From Hyperoodon ampullatus (Eukaryota > Chordata > Mammalia > Artiodactyla > Ziphiidae): a DNA stretch of 64,000 nt. Where the stretch lies: contig OX457057.1 of assembly GCA_949752795.1 (NCBI GenBank), forward strand, positions 156,961,980-157,025,979, written 5' to 3'. Both the position numbers and the translations under genes were made by a program. The notes below the pieces were generated by a model. The model searched no databases and had not been told where the DNA came from. It worked only from the letters and a program-made list of their open reading frames with translations. Shown here one piece after another: positions 57,212 to 64,000 of this stretch (the stretch's first letter is position 1; every line of letters starts with the position of its first letter).

Positions 57212-58026
57212 CCCTGGACACTTTTAACTACAAGAACATACTTCCTAATGCTAAGCCAAAGTTCTCACCACTGGCAATTCTAGTTCTACCCTCTTGGTTC
57301 ATGTCCTTCTTCCACATGGTAGCCTTTGGTTGTTTGAATAGAGCTATGATTTTTCCCCAAGTTACTATCTCCAGTATAAATCTCTTTAACCATTCTTTAT
57401 TTGGCCTGACCATTCTGCTCACATGCCTGTGACTATGCTCCAGTTTGTCTGTGCCTTCCCCACTTTAAAGCAACACCTAAAACCAAACCCTGGCCTCTAG
57501 GTTTGGATGTTGCATGTAGAACAGAGTGAATCATCATCTTTCCAGTTCCAGATACTGCACTTCTTTGGTTAACATGCCATGGTGTTAATGTAGCTGTGAG
57601 CCAGATGCTCTCTTTCCTTGTGGAAATCGTTACAACCTACCAATCCCGCTTTCAGGATGTAGAGTGAAGGAAGGAGATGATCGTGACTCCCATGGACCAA
57701 CTCAGGATGGGGTGATGAAATAGTAACTCATCCCCCAGTTCTGTCTTCAACTTTCTAACACAGAAGTCCCTCTTTTTTTTTATCTTACTTCAGTTTCCAC
57801 ATGTGTAAGAGGGGAGGGTAAGATGGGTCATTATCAGTCATAACCTTTACTTAGAGTGTGAGAGAATTGCACAGAAAGATCTCTGAAACCTTGGAACACC
57901 ACAAGGGTCCTCAGAAATTAGTGGGGGAAAGGGAGACGAAGTGAGTAGCTGAGTTTTTTGTTTAAGCAAAAGTGAACAGATTGTAATGTTGCTATTTAGC
58001 CTATGTTTCTATCTCTGTATTGACAG

Positions 58027-58134
58027 CAATATGATTATGACAGCAGCACCATCCGGAAGAGGATATTTCAAGAGGCGCTGGTTCAAATCACACTTCCCAC
58101 CGTGCAGAAGGCACTGGCGTCCGTGTGCAAACCG
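58027..58134 (+). CDS. NIBAN1: NIBAN1 exon (probably exon 12), residues about 483-518
   Basis: Exon of 108 bases, phase 0 at both ends, with acceptor TGACAG and donor GTAAGG. The 36 residues begin QYDYDSSTIRKRIFQEAL and end QKALASVCKP. They match human NIBAN1 with a few conservative changes. No stop or frameshift is present. Confidence 0.96.
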
Positions 58135-58236
58135 GTAAGGGGATGGGTTACTCCAGAGCCTGCTGTTTTTGCCTATGAAGTTCAAGCAAAATTTTTTTGG
58201 TCATGATGTGCTTACAAACAGTATTTGACCAGGGAG

Positions 58237-58437
58237 GGGTCAACAAACTTTTCCAATAAATAGTCAGATAGTAAATATTTTAGGCTTCACAGCCATACTG
58301 TTTCTGTTAAAATCACTCAGTTCTGCTGTTGCAGCACTGAAGCAGCCATAGGTTATACATACACAAATGGGCAGTCTGTGTTCCTATAATACTTTATTTA
58401 CAAAAACAAGCAGCTGGCTGGATTTGCTGACCCTTGG
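58237..58437 (+). mobile_element. hAT-type non-autonomous element (MER, Charlie-like)
   Basis: 'agtaaatattttaggcttca', 'gaagcagccataggttat', 'atactttatttacaaaaac' and 'tggatttgctgacccttgg'. Opposite orientation to the related copies at 17863 and 45273. Confidence 0.75.
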
Positions 58438-58769
58438 ACAAGACAAAATCTCAAAGGGTAATCATCAGAGTTTGAGCCAAGTGAAGAGTTGCCATAGAAT
58501 GCCTGAGGATACCAGGGGTTCCTCATTATGGTGTGACTCATAGGTCCAACGTGTCCTCTGAAACTTGACCTCTACATCCATGAAGAGACCTTAAGTAACA
58601 CGATTACAGAAGGCTATTTGTTCTGTTAAATCCAGTAATGTACGCTTACTGAAATCAATGAAACTGAAACCATTTAAAGTTGCCACGAACACTAGGCAAC
58701 CAGTGACAGCCATGATTGTGAAGATGTGACTTAGTCTGTAGAGCAGGGTCATGGATGAGCCAACTGTGG

Positions 58770-58915
58770 AGGCTGGGTCAAGACCTGGGTTCAAGTCCCA
58801 GTTCCTCTGTGTATGAGCTCTGGGGCCTCGGGCAAGTCACTTTTCCTCTCTCTTGGCCTAGATTTCATCAAGAAAAATGGAGATTATAATACTTTGCAGT
58901 ATCCTTCTTAAGACT
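58770..58915 (+). mobile_element. MIR SINE
   Basis: Forward MIR: 'gacctgggttcaagtcccag', 'gcctcgggcaagtcactttt' and 'tcatcaagaaaaatggaga'. Confidence 0.75.
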
Positions 58916-58929
58916 GAGAAGGCTAGGGT

Positions 58930-59075
58930 GATACAGTGAACATTTGATAAGTGCTTGCCATGTGCTTGGCACTTTGTATGGATTGTCTCCATGATATCAT
59001 GACAACCCTATAAGGAGGTGCTATTTATGTCCTCATTGCACAAATGAGGAAGCCTGAGGGGCTAAGTAACGGTCT
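58930..59075 (-). mobile_element. MIR SINE
   Basis: Reverse MIR: 'gaacatttgataagtgcttg', 'gtgcttggcactttgtatgg', 'gacaaccctataaggaggtg' and 'gcacaaatgaggaagcctga'. Confidence 0.7.
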
Positions 59076-59638
59076 GTAAATGCTGTTTTTCTTCAGAAAA
59101 CCATGGGCATTTCTAGTACCTGGCACTTATTTCTGAGGGTATATTTCTTTCATAGAAAAGGATTTGATCAAATCAGGGCAGTAAAGAATCTGTCTATATG
59201 ATTGTCTCTTGCCTGGTGTGGATAGAAGAGTCCAGCCATCCAAAGGATGACTCAGTCCACCTTGGACATGTCTGCATGCAGATGTTCTGCTTATTTTTCT
59301 TTTCCAATTCCAAAGGCAGTTTGGGGTCCTTGGAGCCACGTCCTCCCATGAGGGGAGAAGAGTAAGGAAAGTCCCCCTTCCAGTCTGCTCCCCTTTTTCC
59401 AGGAATCCGCAGAGTTGTACCCAATCTGTAAGAGGCTCTTGTGATTTTTAATCAAGAGAGACTGGTTTCAAGAGAAAGGCCCAGCGTTTTCAGTAATGAA
59501 GGATATTGTATCAGGGTCAAGAAATTTAAAAACATCTGGATTTACAGAATAAATAAATTAGGGGAGCATCTGCTTCAGAGAAGGATTCTCTATTTTACTC
59601 AAGTGTGTTTCCCTTGGTCCTTTAAGTCACAGCTTCCA

Positions 59639-59755
59639 AGATCTGCGGTACTCAACCCAAGCTGCACCTTAGAATTGCCTGGGGAGATTTTTTTTTTTAT
59701 TCTGATTCTCCCAGACCCACCCTCAGGGATTCCAATTTAATGGATCCAGGGAATT
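59639..59755 (+). mobile_element. hAT-Charlie MER5A-like fragment
   Basis: 'ctgcaccttagaattgcctg', 'gggagattttttttttatt' and 'cagacccaccctcaggga' follow MER5A order. Confidence 0.6.
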
Positions 59756-59884
59756 AAAAATATGTCACAGTTTGATCAATTCAGTATAGAAGACCTGTTT
59801 TGTAAAGTTGTACGCATCACAATAAGTTCCCCTAGAAATGATTCCTCTCTGCAGAATTATTTAGCTGGTTGAAAGTTTAAAGGT

Positions 59885-60140
59885 CTACTGTTTATTTACT
59901 CAGCAAACATATATAAAATATGTATCAAATACGATCCAGGCGCTGTGCCAGGACAGTGTCCCTGCTGTCCTGGGGTTCACAGCCTAGAGGCAGGAGACAG
60001 GTACACAGTGGACTTTGTGATGAGCACAGCAGAAGCCTTGTGGGGAAGAGTGATAGCAGAATTCAGAGGAGGGTGCCCAACTCTGCCTATGGGGGCAGAG
60101 AGGACTTCCCAGAGTCGTGTTTTCACCCAGTCCTGAGGGA
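59885..60140 (+). repeat. Ancient dispersed repeat (unassigned family), copy 7
   Basis: 'tcaaatacgatccaggcgct', 'gtgccaggacagtgtccct' and 'cacagcctagaggcaggag', then a 'ccagtcctgagggatgaa' end. Diverged. Confidence 0.4.
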
Positions 60141-60214
60141 TGAATAACAGTCAGGGGACTAAGGAGCGGAAGACCACATGGGGAGATGAAAGGTGTTGCA
60201 GACATGAGCCTGTA

Positions 60215-60330
60215 CCCCTCATTTTGCAGAGGTAGAGAGAGGCGCAGAGCGGTGACCTGGCTTGCCTAGTGCCCCACAGCTAGTCCAGGGCAGTGTCCAG
60301 TTCCTGGGCAATGCTCTTCCCATGTGGCAC
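60215..60330 (-). mobile_element. MIR SINE fragment
   Basis: Reverse MIR core: 'cctcattttgcagaggtag', 'gcttgcctagtgccccacag' and 'ctagtccagggcagtgtcc'. Confidence 0.55.
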
Positions 60331-60869
60331 TTTTCTGTGTGTCTGTTCTGTCTCACAGACCCTCTTGAGGTCATGGAAGCTCATGTCTCTTCAGTCCTGT
60401 GGCTTTCCCTAGGGTGGGTATAAAGGGGTCCCATTATTACCCACTGTGATCTGGTCTGGGGCTACAGACCCCCAAGTCCTAGCACTGAGAGTTGTCTGAA
60501 TATGGTGGCTTCTGATCACCTGCTGTAAATCTTCTCCCTCCAGGCAAAAGGCATTGAATCCCACTGCTAAGTCCCTGGCTCTCTAAGAACCAGGTGTCAG
60601 GAGCCCTCCTCCAGCACCATCAGGTGTAAGGATTACTGAGTTAATCACTAGGATATAATTTAGTTCATTTTGATCCACGACTTGACCTCATACCAATAAC
60701 AGGCAAGCCAGGTGGAGACTCTTGGAAAGCAGGAAGTGTTAAAGGATTTTTCATGATGCCTGGATTGCCTTAGATAGAATCAGTGAGTTCCAGGGCCAGT
60801 TGGAGGGAAAGAGGAGAACATTTCTGAAGAGTCCTTGACTAGAGATTCTCCACACCTGAAAAGGGGTCC

Positions 60870-61400
60870 CATCCTAAGAGAGTTAAACATACCTCTACTC
60901 TAGGCCCCAGCAATCTCACTTCTAGGTGAGACACTCAAGATAAATAAGTCCTAAATCCACAAAATCATGCATAAGAATATTCATAGCAGTTATGTACATA
61001 GCAGTCAATATCCATCGATAGGAGTATAGATAAACAATTTTAGTTTACCCATGAGTGCCATTTATCGATAAAAAGGAATGAGCTACTGCTACATGTGGAA
61101 ACATGGATGAATCTCAAAAAACAAACACAAAAAAAGAATATAGGATTCCATTTATGTAATTTTAAAGAACAAGAAAAACTAATCTATTGTGATAGACACA
61201 AGATCAGTGATTATCTCTTGGGGTGGGAGGAGTGTAGACTAGAAAAGGGTATGAGGGTGATGGAAGTGTTTTCTGTCTTGATCTGGGTTAGGGTTACATG
61301 AGTATATTTATACATTTAAAATCATTGAGCTGTACTTTTAAAATATGTGCATTTTTCTGGGTATAACTTATACCTTAGTAAATTACTTTTGGCATTTGAA
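60870..61400 (+). mobile_element. Old L1 (L1M-type) 3' end
   Basis: Forward old L1 end: 'ccccagcaatctcacttcta', 'ggaaacatggatgaatctca', 'tgattatctcttggggtgg' and 'aatcattgagctgtactttt', closing 'taacttataccttagtaa'. Not coding. Confidence 0.7.
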
Positions 61401-61697
61401 AAAAAAAAACAGAAGCAGAAGAGGGAGGAAATGTTTTGGTTATGATAAAAAAAAAAGGAGGGCCCCAGACCCACTGACAAGGCCTTGAGATGATCACAAT
61501 CTCTGGTGTCTGCCCCTCGAAGGGCATAGAGCATGTCCCCAGTACAGGGAATGGTGCCTGCGGAAAGGGAAGGGGAATGACCAATGCATCACACTCCAAG
61601 GGGGGGATCACAAGTCACAGCCGTCCTTTCCATAGCTCCTCTGAGAACTGGCATCTCATGCTTTGTCCCCTTTGTCTTCTTATCTCTTCCTCTACAG

Positions 61698-61809
61698 GAG
61701 CTTCAGAAATATGAGCAGTTCATCTTTGCAGATCACACCCATATGATCCATGTTGAAAATGTCTATGAGGAGATTTTACATCAGATCCTCCTTGATGAAA
61801 CTCTGAAAG
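61698..61809 (+). CDS. NIBAN1: NIBAN1 exon (probably exon 13), residues about 519-555
   Basis: Exon of 112 bases with acceptor TCTACAG and donor GTAAGG. It starts in phase 0 and ends one base into a codon. The 37 full residues begin ELQKYEQFIFADHTHMIH and end EILHQILLDETLK. They match human NIBAN1 with about one change (I recall Asn where this sequence has the second His after FADHT). The leftover G joins TG of the next exon to give Val. Confidence 0.96.
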
Positions 61810-62009
61810 GTAAGGAAGCTTTCCCTGGTGCTGGAGAAAGCTCTAGATAGAGGGGAGTACCCCTGAGTGGACCCTGGGAGGCCAACTAGGTTTTATCAAC
61901 AGGAATGAAAGGGGAAGAGGAAATTGACATGAGGAGCTGGGGAGACAGAGAACAGGGACAGAAGGGACATCCCCTGAGCAGTCATGATTTGTCTCATACT
62001 TCACTGGCC

Positions 62010-62110
62010 CGTTAGATATTATTTCTCTTTCAATCCAGAGAAGGACTCTGTGAGATGAGATTTTTAAGCTTCATTTTTCAGATGAGAAAACTAAGGCTTA
62101 GAGAGATTAA
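62010..62110 (-). mobile_element. MIR SINE fragment
   Basis: Reverse MIR core: 'ttcatttttcagatgagaaa' and 'actaaggcttagagagatta'. Confidence 0.65.
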
Positions 62111-63150
62111 ACCCAGGGTGTCTCATGAACAGCTATCTTCCTCCAGCTGTTGCAGACAGAACAGAGGAAAAAGGGCTCTCTTCTTAGCCACAGGCTCACA
62201 ACCCCTCCCGAGCCTGGTGGGGGTGATTCAGTAGCAGGGCTTCCCAGCTGCTCTGCTCTCTCAGCACATTGCTCACCTCCGCTCAGCTGGACAGAAAGAC
62301 ACTGGGCGACGACTCCGTCCTCTGTGAGTCTTGTTAAGACTCTAGCACCCAGTGTCCCATGGAATCAGTCCTTGTTTGGGATAGGAGTGTAGATAGGAAA
62401 ACTTGGATAGAAATAGGCTGGAGAGGGCCATCGCTAAAACTATAGGCCTGAGACGTATATCTGGTCTCCACAAAGAGCATCACCAAAACCCCTCCACAAA
62501 GAAAGCTGGCCAAGCACAAGCCCCAGGTCCAAGTAGCTCCTCCAGTGAGATAAGGAGTATAAAGACGTCAGCACAGTATCTGCACAAAGGAAGGGCTCAG
62601 TCAAGGCCACTGCTAGTCCACCTTTGGGCAAATTAGAGAAGGCTCCCTTCCTCCAGAGGCCTGACTGCTCTCTGTCAAAAAATTGTCACGATATACTGAT
62701 TTGGTTCGAGCAGGACATGCTACTGCTGCCTGCTGGAAAATTACTATGCTGAATACCCACATCTATGCTGTCTCTGATGTGAATGGCACCCCCTTGGGTG
62801 TGAGATCACTGGGCACTGTACAACCTGCACAGCCAGAGGTGGAGGCTGATTGTCATAAATGTCAGCTACTGGTTGTTATTGTTGACTTGACTCCTCTCAA
62901 GGCCTCTAGGGCTGAGTTAGAGGTACATAGGCCTTCAGTTTGGACACTGCAGATCAACAGAGCTCTGTCTGCATGCTCAGTACTGAGGACCCATTACACT
63001 TTCAGGACTGGACTTTGAGTAAAAGCAGAGAAAGTTAAGGCCTGTTCTGCCCTAAAGGAGTTCAGTCAAAGTAGGCAAACCGGAGCCACACATACTAGCA
63101 GCTAATGAAATGTGATAGGGACCTCCATGGGTGATACAGGTCATGCTGTT

Positions 63151-63290
63151 ATAGATTTGAGCTCCTTGAAAGCCAAGGCCATATTTTATTCATCTTTGGA
63201 TTCTCAGAGTCTGTCCCATAGTTGATGTCCAGTCAATGTGTGCTGTCTGAAGAAGTAAATGAGTGAAGGAATGAATGAATGAACATTACA
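63151..63290 (+). mobile_element. L2 LINE 3' end fragment
   Basis: 'gagctccttgaaagccaagg', 'catctttggattctcagag' and a (TGAA)n end near 63265-63284 follow L2 3' order. Confidence 0.65.
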
Positions 63291-63499
63291 GAGGTTCAGG
63301 GTTTGGCACGAGTTTCTAGGCTCTGGTCATCAGGGAAGACTACCTGGAAGAGGGTGGATATAAGCTGGAACTTGAAATTGGGAAATGTTGATGGCCAGAA
63401 AAGCTGAGAGGGGAGTTTGGCTTCTGGACAAAAATCAGAAAATCTGGGTTGGCCAGGGCAGAGTATTAACATTATGTTTTGTTTTCTGGTATCCCTCAG

Positions 63500-64000
63500 T
63501 GATAAAGGAAGCTGCTATCCTGAAGAAACACAATTTATTTGAAGACAACATGGCCTTGCCCAGTGAAAGCGTGTCCAGCTTAACTGATCTAAAAACTCCT
63601 GCAGGGTCAAACCAGGCCAGCCCTGCCAGGAGAGCCTCAGCCATTCTGCCAGAAGTTCCAGATAGTGAGATCCTGAGTAACGAGGTATTCCAGGAGTCAG
63701 GGGAAAAGAAACAGCCAGGGGTCCCTAGTCCATTGGCCAAAGGAGAAAGCCTTTGTTTCCCTGTGCCCAGCCCGACCCCAGATGGGGACGGGCAGATCAT
63801 CATTTCAAGCACAGATGACCCTGTTGTGAATCCTGTGGCTGCAGAAGACACAGCAGGAGCCCTGGGCAAACACTCCTCAGAGCTGGAGTTTGGAGAGACT
63901 CATGAGGGCCAAGAGCCCACCCAGGAAAAGCCAGAGCCCACCTCCGCCTTGGGCTCCTTGAAAGAGCTCAGAAATTTGTTGACGGTGACCACTGAAGTAC
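63500..64000 (+). CDS. NIBAN1: NIBAN1 last exon (probably exon 14), 5' part, residues about 556-722
   Basis: The exon begins after CCCTCAG with the last two bases of Val and stays open to the window edge, so the stop codon is outside. The first 47 residues (VIKEAAILKKHNLFEDNMAL onward) are close to human NIBAN1. They end in SPARRAS, whose final serine (codon 63637-63639) falls at position 602 by my count, the site reported to be phosphorylated by AKT. After that the sequence turns into an acidic tail rich in Pro, Glu, Ser and Gly, which diverges faster, as is usual for disordered tails. An open frame on the opposite strand here is a shadow. Confidence 0.95.

Larger units (their letters stand above)
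55411..58026 (+). other. NIBAN1: NIBAN1 intron (probably intron 11)
   Basis: GT-AG intron of 2.6 kb, phase 0. It holds three CHR SINEs in alternating orientation (-, +, -) within 1.4 kb, a MIR-like fragment and an ancient repeat near 55690. Nothing is recognised from 57230 to the acceptor (TTGACAG). Confidence 0.93.
58135..61697 (+). other. NIBAN1: NIBAN1 intron (probably intron 12)
   Basis: GT-AG intron of 3.6 kb, phase 0, rich in old repeats: a hAT element, MIRs, a MER5A-like piece, an ancient repeat and an L1M 3' end. It has no CHR SINE. In 60340-60860 I recognise nothing. The acceptor reads TCTACAG. Confidence 0.93.
61810..63499 (+). other. NIBAN1: NIBAN1 intron (probably intron 13)
   Basis: GT-AG intron of 1.7 kb, phase 1, with a reverse MIR fragment and an L2 fragment. 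The middle, 62110-63150, is unrecognised. The acceptor reads CCCTCAG. Confidence 0.94.

Noticed and set aside
63435..63869. Open frame of 144 codons on the minus strand over the last NIBAN1 exon
   Set aside because: It is the antisense shadow of a GC-rich coding exon and crosses the exon boundary without splice logic.

Overview
This window is mammalian nuclear DNA, almost certainly from a cetacean (whale, dolphin or porpoise). The diagnostic signal is 18 copies of the tRNA-derived CHR SINE, many nearly identical to each other and flanked by intact target-site duplications. They sit with 5'-truncated L1 elements whose 3' UTR is of the cetartiodactyl type. I saw no ruminant BovB or Bov-tA elements. 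Bacterial-style features (operons, ribosome binding sites, CRISPR) do not apply.

The only gene I can support is NIBAN1 (FAM129A), on the + strand. Nine exons are visible from 36886 to the right edge, each with an AG acceptor and GT donor where the boundary lies in the window. They join in one continuous frame of about 522 codons. By my memory of the 928-residue human protein they match residues 201 to about 722, so they are probably exons 6 to 14. The N-terminal third, including the PH domain, lies left of the window. The stop codon lies right of it. NIBAN1 is a cytosolic stress protein linked to translation control (eIF2alpha, 4E-BP1, S6K) and to survival through AKT, nucleophosmin and MDM2. 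The serine matching the reported AKT site Ser602 is present.

Layout: 1-36885 is the 3' part of a very long intron made of layered transposons. These are old L1 on both strands, MaLR and other LTRs, a roughly 1 kb L3/CR1 relic, Tigger and hAT DNA transposons, MIR and L2, with younger L1 and CHR insertions on top. From 36886 to 64000 the nine short exons alternate with introns of 0.3 to 6.6 kb that carry the same repeat classes.

I found no previously undescribed biological system. The observations most worth checking are two CHR SINEs that seem to carry transduced 3' flanking sequence, a CHR copy with a 38-base pure A tail, inverted CHR pairs flanking two exons, the L3/CR1 relic, and a possible solo LTR with no recognised family. 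Repeat family names are from memory of consensus sequences, without a library search, so subfamily names and the outer edges of old repeats are approximate.
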